A DNA stretch of 64,000 nt from Apoderus coryli. Taxonomy: Eukaryota > Arthropoda > Insecta > Coleoptera > Attelabidae. Every line of letters begins with the position of its first letter. Position 1 is the stretch's first letter. The position numbers and the translations under genes are program-made. Of the stretch, positions 1 through 11,081 are shown piece by piece. Under the pieces are notes generated by a model. The model did not search any database. It worked only from the letters and a program-made list of their open reading frames with translations, and was not told the DNA's origin. The stretch covers positions 21,640,134 to 21,704,133 of the forward strand of contig OU452203.1 in assembly GCA_911728435.2 (NCBI GenBank), in the 5' to 3' direction.

Positions 1-635
1 AATGGCGGCCTCTCAAAGTTATACAAGTAGTTGTTATAAACCTAACAGGATCTTTGGGAAAGCTTAAACAATGTTTAGAGCAAGTGTACCGCTTATTGGG
101 ACAACATTTTGCAGCACACACATGTCTTCCCTGATTGTTCATTGTATTAATCACAAAGCACGTTAATAAAAATAAAATCCTTTTAATTCTTAAGAGCACT
201 ATACCAAAAACACAAAACACAGAATTAGATTACAAACACAATATTTATTTACCTCGTACACGCCGACAATGAACTATATATTGAACACAGGAGTGAACGG
301 TATCTATCTACCTCTTGATCTAACAAAAATCCACTTTAGTAACTCGACGGGATGAGGCAGGAGAAATCCCTGTACCTTTGAAACTGGACACCCTGTATAA
401 TAATCAAAATTCACATAAATGCATCAGTGTATAAATTATTCAGCCCCATGTCGAAATCCAGTTACATAGTAATTAATCTACATAAAAAAAATTATACAGA
501 ATTATAATTAAAAACAGATAGGTACACATTTTTTAAAATCTTTTCATGTCATCGCCAGACAAGATGATGAGTTTTCACATCAAAAACAAAATCTAATTTT
601 TATTCAAAACTGTGTTGTTCTGCTATTGGTTTTAG
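1..635. other. Non-coding sequence upstream of the first visible receptor exon
   Basis: No exon can be supported here. The stretch is probably intron of the receptor gene that begins at 636, because that exon opens in the middle of transmembrane helix 2. The exons for the N-terminus and TM1 must therefore lie upstream of the window. A GGACACCCTGTATAAT motif near 384 belongs to a short repeat found at many places in the window. Confidence 0.5.
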
Positions 636-3579
636 TTAACCTGTCTGTAGCCGATACGATGGTGTCCACATTGAACGTCACCTTTAATTTCGTTTATATG
701 TTGAATAACCATTGGCCATTTGGGGAAATATACTGCAAAGTTACCCAGTTCATTGCAGTAGTTTCAGTGTGTGCCTCTGTTTTCAGTCTCATGTCCATCG
801 CAATAGACAGGTGAGTTTGTTTAAATTGACCAGTTTAAAGATTAGTCTATCAATTCGGGGTAAATAGGTCTAAATCGGAAAGCTATATGCAGAATTACCA
901 ATTCCCATTCAAATTAAGTAGTCAAAATTTAAAGCTCATTCACTACGGGGCATATTGTCATGATTAGATTTAACCATATCCAGAAGAATACCCTGTTTAA
1001 ATAGAATAAGTTTATTAACAGTTAAAGCTGAGAAAAGTTGACAAAATGATCGAAACTTAAATTAGAGAAAATATGAGTTATAATGATAGAATACAAATAA
1101 TAATATTGCTGACATTAAAATATAAGCTATACGCTCAATTTACACTATAGTTCACATTTTACTACCTTCAGATTATCTTACCATTAGTTTAAGTCTGACC
1201 AATAATAATTAATGAGGTATAATTTAATCAATGATGGTTGTGATGATCAGAATTGCTGATTGTGCATTCTCCAATTGACACATCCTTAGCTTGGAAGGGT
1301 GAATTGCAAAAACCCCTGAATACGGAGGGTAAGATCCAGATTCTCTAGCAATGATGACTCATCTAGATTCACTATGATAAACAGGAAATTAATATCTTTA
1401 TGTTCTTGAAATAAAAGTCGACCTCCACGAATCAAATTTAATAGATTTCTTTAAAAATTGCACATTTTTTCATCAGTGATTAGTAAAATGAAAGAATCTA
1501 TTTGCAATAACAAATTGACTTTAATTTAATGATTTTGAAAAGGACAGGGCGTAATAGGGCTCAAATAATGAGTAATCAAAGTTTTTGACACAAATTGTAA
1601 TGGTTTAACTTACACTTTAGGATTGAGAAAAGTTAAAAAGTATTGTTCAGTGATATTTAGATACACCCTCTTCCAGGTTTATGGCTATAATAACACCCTT
1701 ACGTCCCAGAGTTAGCCGAAACTCTACCATATTTCTAGCTATGTCCACGTGGATCTTGGGATCGATCATGGGATTACCTTCCCTGCTCTTCTACAAGACC
1801 TACGTCAACATATACCCGAATGGCAATGAACGGACGATTTGTTACTCAGAATGGCCAGATGGGTTGACCAATGATTCGCTATATGAATTCTAGTAAGTCT
1901 AGAGGTATTTTTGATATACCATAACAAAAATGTTTATTTTAATTTGTAGTTTTAATGTTACATTTTTGATAGTAACATATTTAATTCCTATTTTATCCAT
2001 GACATATACATACACTCGCATTGGGATTGAATTGTGGGGTTCCCAAAGTATTGGCGAGTGCACGCAAAGGCAAATGGAGATTATAAAAAGTAAACGACGG
2101 GTAAGTCATCTTATTTTGCTTACATTTGATCGAACCAACCCTTTGCGATTCCCATTTTCCCATCAGCAGTCTCATAACTGTACCTACTAAATTTCAACAC
2201 CCTTTTTAACTCCCTTAGAAGCCATTTTTCGAGATTTTTGCTAAGCTTTCATCCCTTTTTCAAATTAAATACGGAACGAGTTCTTTGACATGGCCAGTAC
2301 AAGTTTGGTAGCCAATTTTGACCACCTATTTTAGAAACCCCTTGTATATTACTTATGATATAGAGAGCTAGAAAAATTTGGTTAAAATCCGTTGAGCCAG
2401 TTTTTAGTAATTGCGTATAAGGGCTGACCGACTTGTTTTAAAGAAATGCTTATTTACGTCTAAAATGACCCCAAACACATGTTTCCGGTGAAGATATTTT
2501 TATGTCTGGAAAGCTAAAAACTTTATATCAACAGAACTAAAACAAAGTTTTGTATTCCAGATTGTCAAGATGATGATAGTCGTTGTGATAATATTCGCAG
2601 TGTGTTGGCTACCATATCAATTATATTTTATAGTCACCGCGTATATTCCCGATATGATCAAATCAGAATACATTCAGGAGATATATTTGTTCATTTATTG
2701 GTTAGCAATGAGTAATTCAATGTATAATCCGATCATCTACTTTTGGATGAACGCCAGGTAAAAACTAACAACATTATTAAAACACAAACCTGACAAATAA
2801 ATCAAATGAAACAATGCTTTGAACGTTTTATCTATAAAAGAAAACAAAGACAATACTTAATATCAATAAAAATTAATTGAATTAAACAAAGATAAGAAAA
2901 GTGCACTAATAATTTTGTTTTTTGACAGATTCAGACGTGGTTTTAAGCAGTTCTTCCATTGGTTGCTGTGCAGCAGAGGTAAAGGAACCTCATTCTCTAG
3001 ACAGGATAATATGTTGACAAGTAAACGACGGTCGTACTCAACGTCACCCGAACACAATCGTCTCACTAGAAACGGTAATAAGGCAGTTTCATTCACATAC
3101 ACTTAATCTGAAGAAGCTCACACGATGATCACCGATGCTAGTGGAAATTTGAAGCAGAATTAATCCAAAAGTATAATTTGGAGTTGATATCAATTTCCGG
3201 TATAGCCGGAAATAGTACAAAATGTTACTGCATCTAAGCAAAATTTCAAAACAACCCTACGGTTAGTTTGCTATACATTTTTTGTATCTTTTCAGGTACA
3301 CTAAAGTACCGTGCTGGTAGTTTTCAATCAACGCCGCCCACGTGTTATAGTAACGTGCATGACGAGTGCCAACAACGCAATAATCCCACAAAACAACGCA
3401 ACAATTACGAATTACGCCTCCAGTCAGTGGCGACGCCAAGAAAACCGAATGCTTCACCCTTGCATAGTGTCGCGGCACCAACACATGACTCTGATGATGA
3501 AAGAAACAATAGCAGTGACCGAAACGTTGCAACTGGCACTAGTGCGATGGATATCCGGCACCGAAACACATGGATTTAA
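636..3579 (+). CDS. TkR86C: Tachykinin/natalisin-type neuropeptide GPCR (TkR86C-like), 5' partial
   Basis: Rhodopsin-class GPCR for tachykinin-related or natalisin peptides at the plasma membrane, usually coupled to Gq/Ca2+. Exons 636-810, 1677-1892, 1950-2100, 2561-2757, 2929-3074 and 3296-3579 join in phase at GT-AG sites. Visible parts are NLSVADT (TM2), the ECL1 WPF motif, SIAIDRFMAI (the DRY-type motif after TM3), ICYSEWPDG (ECL2), ELWGSQSIGECT (ICL3), CWLPYQ (TM6) and SNSMYNPIIYFWMN (the NPxxY-type motif in TM7). The ICL3 motif and the tail pattern SPEHNRLTRNG resemble Drosophila TkR86C more than TkR99D from memory. TM1 and the start codon lie outside the window. A polyA signal AATAAA at 3584 follows the stop. 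Without the splice at 3074 the frame stops at 3104-3106, giving a possible short isoform. Confidence 0.9.
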
Positions 3580-5269
3580 TTTGAATAAATTAAGGGTAAA
3601 TGATGTACTTAAAATTATTAAAGATAGATAGATTTTTATTAAAATGATAATAAAAAAATGTACAAACAATTATTGTTGGAAAAAAATAAATAAAATGTCA
3701 AATACATAAAGTATTTCTTTGCATATCTGCTCACCCTGTATATCTTGAAGTTCCTTACGACGATTACAACCATTTCCAGACACAATTAGTCGGTTTCTTA
3801 GTCAGCTTTTAAGCTTATCGGTTTCATAGTTTTTCTGATATTCTGTCAGCTTCAAAACTGAGCATCTTTTAAACCAAATTAACCAATTTTAATAAGTATT
3901 GTTTCTAAGAGTCAAAACTGTCTCCAATTTAACCGTTTTGCTGACGAAACTCTCCACTTTAAATGAGACTTAATTAGTTCTGTCAGCTTCAAAACTCATG
4001 TTGGTCTAGCAATTGGAACAGGCAGCATTAATGGGTCCTGAGCAGATTTTATAGGTTTTTTAATATTTTGTAAGAGTCAAAACTGTCTCCAATTTAAGCC
4101 TTTTGCTGACGAAACTCTCAGCTTTAAATGAGACTCAATTAGTAGGTTCCTTAATCAGCTTTTGAGCTTATCGGTTTCATAATTTTTCTGATATTCTATC
4201 AGCTTCAAAACTGTTTTTAATCTAGCAATTAATAGGGCCTGGGCATCTTTTAAACCAAATTAACTAGTTTTACTAATTATTATTGTTCCAGCTTTCGGAC
4301 TGTCCATATTTTATAGGTTTTTTATTATTTTATAAACTGTCTCCAATTTAACCGTTTTGCTGACTAAACTTTCAGCTTTCAGACTCAATTAGTAGGTTCC
4401 TTAAATTAAGTTTGCTGATTATATTGTCAGCATTAAAACTGAATCAATTTTATATGTTTTCTGATCATTATAGGTTAGTTGACAGTATAGGATGATCTAT
4501 TTTGCATCCTAGTTTCTTGGGGCAAACCTGTATTATTTTTATTACAAAAACTGTTACATATTGTTCACATAATTTAGTTTCCAGATTTGGAAAAAATTTA
4601 AATGTGGGTTAAAATGGAGCTTACTTAATACTATTTAAGTACCTTTAAGAAATTTTACATTGAGTTTTACTCACCCTGTTCCTACATATTATATCATTTA
4701 AAGAATCACTAAATGCATTAATGAGATGGATCCTTCGGTATATAATTATATATACATTATTAGCCAAACTTTGCATAGCAATAAAAGGTTTTATTATCGC
4801 AGTTAAAAGTGCATTTTTACTGCCAGCGCAGCGTCACTAAAAACACTACGTTTCTGCTCATCATGCTTCATTAAAATTCCCCTGTTAATGAAGCCGTGAT
4901 GAAAATATAATTTATTACCAACCTGAAAGATGCAAAGAAGGTAAAACTGTTTAATCGCAGTAATTGCACCATTTCAGCTCTGAGTTTTTCTTTTCATAAT
5001 TTGACGTTTTAACACAAGTCGATTCGCGAGAATTTCATGTTTGTTGTGCCAATATTCAATAGTATATTGTTTTATTAGGAGAAAAAGTGACACTTTTACA
5101 AATAGCATTCAAACGATATAATTAAGGGACTATTTTCAAAAAATAAAATCTACATAGAAAAAAAAACACTACATCGCGCAACGACAATAATTGTCTTTCA
5201 TAATATCAACAATTTGTTTTTGTTAATATAATTAGGACTTATGAATGCTACGTTGTATTAATCCATTCA
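3580..5269. repeat. Non-coding stretch with a diverged ~350-bp tandem duplication
   Basis: No gene is visible. From about 3780 to 4450 the sequence repeats itself imperfectly. A segment beginning AGCTTATCGGTTTCATA at about 3813 recurs at about 4168. Shorter motifs such as GTCAGCTTCAAAACT and CTCCAATTTAA.CGTTTTGCTGAC recur within it. The rest is AT-rich sequence with no coding signal. Confidence 0.55.
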
Positions 5270-5590
5270 AAAAAGCCATAAAATGACACATAGATGGCGT
5301 TACTAGAACTTTTTCCATATGATTTTTATTTAGTACTAACCTTCAAACGATATGTGTACAACAATCTGACTTTGGATTCGTGAGTTATTACATTTTTTGT
5401 GAAGCGACTTTTGTTATTGAAAAAAACTGAGTTTCGAGTTTTGATAAAGCATTGCTTTTTGATGAAAAAAAATAAAGCGAAAGCTCTGTGTAAAGTGGTT
5501 GCCCCGTGAGCTCACAGTCGACCAAAAAAAATAACGAATTGATGCTTCAGAGGAGTGTTTGGGGCTAGTAAACCGCAATAAAATGGAATT
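5270..5590 (+). mobile_element. Decayed mariner-like element fragment A
   Basis: The left part (CATAAAATGACACATAGATGGCGTTACTA, split here by copy-to-copy changes) is shared with copies at 6895-7160, 14693-14945 and 20590-20815. At about 5499-5585 the plus strand translates to LPRELTVDQKK, a stop, then RIDASEEC and NRNKMEF. This is the start of the catalytic half of mariner-family transposases, normally W/HxELT followed by a clamp region. The stop and an internal deletion between N-terminal and catalytic parts show it is dead. Confidence 0.7.
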
Positions 5591-5839
5591 CTAAGAAAAA
5601 AAATACAAAAATTATTTTTTTTATTCAAATATGGTTTGCCCAATTGATTCTGAGATAATCTGGAAGTGGGAGACCCTATAAATAGATGTTTTACATAAAA
5701 CAGACAAAAAAAATTAAAGTTTAATAAAGTAGACATTTTTTGACGTTTGCAGAAAAAAACATTTCACAATCAACTGCCAAATTTGGGAGGAAAACTACTT
5801 CAACGAAGTCTTTTTAAAATCTCTTCTAATATGATCTTT

Positions 5840-6105
5840 GGAATTCTACGGATGTTGTGTATTTGGACTTAGAGAAAGCTTTTGATAAGGTCCCGGTTGC
5901 GCGACTATTGTTGAAGTGTGAGCTTTTTTGCAGACGATACTCAATTATTTTGCAATCGGCTTGAAAACCCTAATACCTTCCAGATACCCCTAAACAGAAT
6001 GCCGTCCTGGTCAACCGTTTGTCAAATGAATTTGAACTCCAATAAATGCACTATTCTTCATATAGGACCAAATAACCCAGAAAGATTCACATTCCGACAG
6101 TACTG
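5840..6105 (+). mobile_element. Non-LTR retrotransposon RT remnant with internal deletion
   Basis: The plus strand encodes DVVYLDLEKAFDKVP (RT motif around the first catalytic Asp). After a deletion comes FFADDTQLF (the catalytic FADD box) and LNSNKCTILHIGPNN, typical of CR1/Jockey-type LINE reverse transcriptases. Only about 270 bp survive and the two parts are in different frames. It is a dead fragment with no flanking tail identified. Confidence 0.7.
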
Positions 6106-6248
6106 AGGTAGGCGATTAAAATTTGGCGTAGGATACAATTAGAGGATCCGGTTTACAACTTCTCCAAAACCACCAAAGAATATCATTGCATATTTTTCAA
6201 CAAAACAACATTTTATTAGGCACATACCTAACTTTAAAAAAATATGTG

Positions 6249-7962
6249 TTATACGACATATTTCTGGCAAAAAACAAACCAATAAACCAGTTGATATAAC
6301 GTCATTAAACGATTATGTATTTGTTTCTTATTTCCGGTACTCCCAGCATTGCATAAATTGGACTCGTCACAGCATGCTATGCAATAGTGAAGTTTTGTAC
6401 GTTCCCCTATAACTATGCATCCAGCTTCACATGTTTCTGTGCAGTTACGTTGCAACAACCATAGTTTCGGTTTACCAGTAACATCTTCAGTGCTTGTCGA
6501 CATGGATATACGGCGCACCTAAAAAAATAATTCCATTAAATTTCTGAAGAAGATAAAGGTGTTCCAGAAAAGACTACAGAGTTAATTTCTTAAGAGATTA
6601 TAACTCTAAAAGTTTTAACTTATTGAAATCCGCTAAAACATCCATGGCTTTTACCTGACACTTCTTTTGATCTCTAGAACACTTGTGATGTAAACTAGTA
6701 TTGTTATCTCTTAAATCCATACATTTTTCGCCATTCAACATTGTGTCACAACGGTAGCACCAAAGGTCATGCTGCTTTTCTGTTGCAGCCTTTGTTTTGT
6801 GTTGCGTCTCGGCGAAACCTTAAAAAATATTTTAAAATTGATACAAAATTCCTACATACACAGATGTGTCGCCCCAAAACTTTCCCGGCAAGATGGTCAT
6901 TCAAAAAGGCCATAAAATGACACATAGATGGCGTTACTACAATTTTTTCCATATGATTTTTATTTAGTACTAACCTTCAGATGGTACGTGTATAAATTTG
7001 ACAGCAATCTGACTATTGATTCGTGATTTATAGCATTTTGCGTGAACCAACGTTTGTTATTGAAAAAAAAATGGGGAAAAATTAATTTGCATTGCTTTTT
7101 GATAAAAAAAACAGTGAAAACCAAACATTGGCTTGACAAATATTATCCGAACTTTGAATAATAACTATACTCGTTGTATTGCCCTCGAAAGCAACGATTA
7201 TTATAATAAAACTATTGAAAATCTAAATTTATTGGATAAATCCCCGTATATACCCATAAACTCGTTTAGAAGTTAAATTGATGTTTAAAATTTGGGGGAT
7301 GGTTTTCCTATCCCCACCAAAACGATTTTCAACCCTCAAATGGTCACGTGCGCTTACATGCGAAAGTTTATTGATCTGTAGGAGGCTTATATTAAGTTAT
7401 CGCCAAAATTCAAATGATTTCAAGCACAAATGACTACGGTAATAACATTTTCACACAGTTTAGCTCAATTAGCTAGAAATTAGTTTATCTACACATAGGT
7501 ATTTAACTTAATACAAATATATTTTTGAATTTTATTTGTCGATTTTTTTGAGTATGTTAAAAACTAAAATTGATTGTTCTTGTCAGCTAAATAACACAAA
7601 AATTAAGGAAAAGGTTAGGTAAAATAAGAAAAAATATATTGCAAAACATTGTCCTGTATGATACACAATATTTTCACAATAAACAACAACAATTTGATGC
7701 CAATACTTGCCCATTGGGAAGACAATTAAAAAACCGAATATAATAAACCGTGATTCAATTTAAAAAATTGCACATACACTAATTGCATGTCTTTTGGTAT
7801 ATGAACTATGAATTTTTGATTCGCATAAATTGCAGGCCTCCAAAAATCTAGCTAACACTAATATTTTGCTGCAAAATCACACTTACCGCATTCAGTTGTC
7901 AATGAGAAAATTACAAATATTACAATAATTATTCGACTTGTATTTTGAACACATTTTACCAT
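6249..7962 (-). CDS. Secreted or GPI-anchored Ly6/LU-domain (three-finger) protein
   Basis: Three exons on the minus strand, 7887-7962, 6655-6818 and 6249-6518, join in phase to give 169 aa. Exon 1 encodes MVKC followed by the hydrophobic RIIIVIFVIFSLTT, a clear signal peptide. The mature part opens with LWCYRCDT and ends with HYCIACCDESNLCN. Together with Cys in EKC, HKC, KKC, RNC and ETCEAGC this is the LU cysteine pattern, including the diagnostic CC-x4-LCN. Sequons NTS and NCT are present. The C-terminal LMTLYQLVYWFVFC stretch could be a GPI signal, though it is followed by a few more residues. Insect members (boudin, quiver/sleepless, crooked families) act in septate junctions or modulate channels. 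I cannot assign this one to a named member. Confidence 0.82.
6895..7160 (+). mobile_element. Decayed mariner-like element fragment B (5' part)
   Basis: It shares the left end CACATAGATGGCGTTACTA with fragment A. Around 7095-7160 the plus strand reads KTVKTKHWLDKYYPNFE, which matches the N-terminal helix-turn-helix region of mariner transposases (ETKQWLDKHYP type). The catalytic half is absent. It lies inside the first intron of the Ly6-like gene, so its insertion was tolerated there. Confidence 0.65.
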
Positions 7963-8189
7963 TATTTTATTATGTTCTAAAACATTACGATATTCACATT
8001 GAGAAATGTGTTTGTAAATATTGTATTGTGTCTACTTTCTAGTTTTCTAAAACGAATAAACAGTATGTTACGTATTTTCCGCGCATGCCACGTTTTAAAG
8101 AAAATTATGCAAGCGAGATGCTGGAAATAGCGTGTTGGAATGGTGAAGTTACGTTATTGCCACGTTGGGATTCAAAAATTGTACTTTCA
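7963..8189. other. Upstream region of the Ly6-like gene
   Basis: Short AT-rich sequence between the Ly6-like start codon at 7960-7962 and the tandem repeat. It must hold the 5' UTR and promoter of the minus-strand gene, but I see no clear TATA box or initiator. A TTTCCGCGCATGCC stretch near 8078 is the only GC-rich motif. Confidence 0.3.
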
Positions 8190-9475
8190 ACTTTACTTGT
8201 AGACTTTTGTTTGGAGGCAAATTCCTGCAAAACGGTTCACTTTAGACCCATAAAAAGTTAGTACTTTTTTAAGCAAAAACAAACAAGGAATTCAAAAAAA
8301 AAAATAAAAAATAATATTTATTCCAGTGGCGTAAAAAATAGGGGATAAAAAGTGTCACAAACCCCTATAGCACGCCATTGGTTGTTTTTTAAAAAGACTG
8401 TTTATGTCAAAATATGACTTTTTTAAAGAACATATCGGTCACGAATTGTAAAAAAAATTATTGAAGGGCGTTTTTGAATTATGGCAAATTTTCGAAACTT
8501 ACACAGTATCTCAGGCACTTGCAGACTTCAGTTTAGAGGCAAATTCCTGCAAAATGGTTCACTTTAGACCCATAAAAGGTTATTACTTTTTTAAGCAAAA
8601 ATAAACAGGGAATTCAAAAAAAAAATAAAAAAACATATTTATTCCAGGTGGCGTAAAAAATAGGGGGACAAAAAGTGTCACAAACCCCTATAGCACGCCA
8701 CTGGTTGTTTTTTAAAAAGACTGCTTATGTCAAAATACGACTTTTTTAAAGAACATATCGGTCGCGAAATTTAAAAAAAAATATTAAAAGGCGTTTTTGA
8801 ATTATAGCAAATTTTCGAAACTTACACAGTATCTCACGCACTTGCAGAATTCAATTTAGAGGCAAATTCCTGCAAAATGGTGCACTTTAGGCCCATAAAA
8901 GGTTATTACTTTTTTAAGCAAAAGTGAACAGGGAATTTAAGAAAAAATAAAAAAATATATTTATTCCAGTGGCGTAAAAAATAGGGGATAAAAAGTGTCA
9001 CAAACTCCTATAGCACGCCACTGGTTGTTTTTTTAAAAAGACTGTTTATGTCAAAATACGACTTTTTTAAAGAACATATCGGTCACGAATTTTAAAAAAA
9101 TTATTGAAAGGGGTTTTTGAATTATGGCAAATTTTCGAAACTTACACAGTATCTCACGCACTTGCAGAATTCAGTTTAGAGGCAATTTCCTGCAAAATGG
9201 TTCACTTTAGACCCATAAAAAGTTATTACTTTTTTAAGCAAAAATGAACAGGGAATTTAAAAAAAAATAAAAATTTTTATTTATTTCAGTGGCGTAAAAA
9301 TAGGGGGATAAATAGTGTCACTAACCCCTATAGCATGCCACTGGTTAATTTTTTACAAAAATTGTTTCTGTCAAAATATGACTTTTTTAAAGAACATATC
9401 AATTAATAAATTTAAAAAAAATATCTTAAGTAGTTTTTGATTTATGGCAAATTTTCGATTTTAAATTTGAACCTT
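8190..9475 (+). repeat. Four tandem copies of a ~322-bp repeat with CCAGTGGCGT ends
   Basis: The segment GGCAAATTCCTGCAAAA occurs near 8216, 8538, 8861 and 9181 (last with one change), spacings of 322, 323 and 320 bp. Each unit contains a nearly palindromic block of about 58 bp that opens with CAGTGGCGTAAAAAATAGGG and closes with AGCACGCCACTGG. Further copies of the same family lie at 42040-42530, 49610-49885, 50245-50560 and 50565-50870. No reading frame is conserved, so this is a satellite-like or MITE-derived repeat. Confidence 0.85.
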
Positions 9476-11081
9476 GAAGAAACACCCCCTGTATATGCAT
9501 TCCAGCGAACGCCTTAATATAATATTAATTTTGGACACTTATTAAAACCCTAAATAATCATCCAGGGTAAATTTAAGTTTAGCTAAACTCTCTGTGCCTT
9601 GGACAAGAATAAGTTGCAATATCAATATGGCAAAAGAATCAGTACGGCAACCCTGCATCAATAAGGGTGGTGCATCGAGCTGATCTAAGGGAAGGGGATT
9701 ATTCTGGACCAGCTAAAATAACTTTTTATTAGTTTACATGCTGTTGCATCTCTAGGCAGCTTTGAAAGCTTTGAATTTCAGTTCTAAATTCTTATCTAAT
9801 TATCTCAAAAAATCATAAAAATAATGTAGATTACCAATACAATCACTACAATCTTTAAACTGCCCGCTTAAAATCATCATTTTGCGATTTTCCTCCACCA
9901 AATAATTTCTCAAACTCAATTCGATGTAAGTTTAATGTTTTTATCGATGTTTACATGTAGTTTGTCGTTATTTTCTCTCAAAAAAAATCATATTTTGAAT
10001 GTAAATAAATGTAACATAACTTTTATCCTAAAACCTGCCACCTCAAAATAAATAACAACCCTTAACCACAACTCCTACTGAATGGAAGTTAGCATGTTCA
10101 AAAATGGAGTTTAAATTCGAGTTGTATTGTCTAGTATGATCAACAATATCAATTCAGGAGTTACGTTGCAGTTTAATTAGGGTTGAAAGTTCATGTTCAA
10201 TTTAAAGTTGGGAGTTCTTGTTAAGAATTTCCATTAATATTAGTGTTATATGTCAATTGACGTTTCGAACATAATTGTTTGTTTAAATAGTTGTTCATTG
10301 ATCTATGTTTGATATTTTATTCTATTATACATTTCTTTCGTTTAAAATTGAAGTTGCAAATTTATTTATAGTTCAAATTAATGTACAACTTACTTGATTT
10401 GGAAGTTGCTTAAATTATTAATTGATAGTGAACTCAATTGAGACACAACTTCATTTAGATTTGCCTAAAATTCAAATTCAACTTTTCAATTCAACAAAAA
10501 AGTGCTTAAAGATGAAGATTCACATTCTTTTTGAGTGTCAACTTTAATTAAAGTTACCTAAATTAATACGTACTAAACTTTTCATGTTTCAGTAATCGAG
10601 TTATAGTTTCTAAAAGATATTCGGAGTTGTAACTTATAGAAGTTGTCTGAAAGGAAATAAAGATGTAAATAGTTACAAATCTTCAACTTTATGAAGAAAT
10701 TTAATTATTGAATTCAATTATTGATTTTGATTTGTTCTTTGACTTTTTTACCATTTTTATTTGACGAGACTGATAACAATATTTTATATTTTTTACAAAA
10801 TCAAAGCCTAAGTATGGATATGATCAAAATCTTCAGTGTGAAAATACATATTCAAAAAGCAAGAAACCAAAAAAATTCAAAATAATCAACAGACGGGTTT
10901 CCTGTCGCTAGGAATTTATTTGTTTGTGTCGAAATTAATGTTACTTCAAAATTAAATAGTTTTACATAGTATAACAACTTTTATTTCTTCTATACCACCG
11001 AAATTTAAGTCCAAACAATGTCCTAACTTGCCCAAAATCTGATGTTTCAGATACACTTTATTCGAAATTACTTCGCACGCA
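9476..11081. other. AT-rich intergenic stretch, no gene seen
   Basis: This stretch holds no ORF of note on either strand. From about 10080 to 10720 it is loosely repetitive, with recurrent GTTGAAGTT and TTCAAATT words, but without a clean period. A polypyrimidine-AG at about 11048 (GATGTTTCAG) could be a splice acceptor for an upstream exon of the gene that begins at 11082, but no matching donor exon was recognised. Confidence 0.35.
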
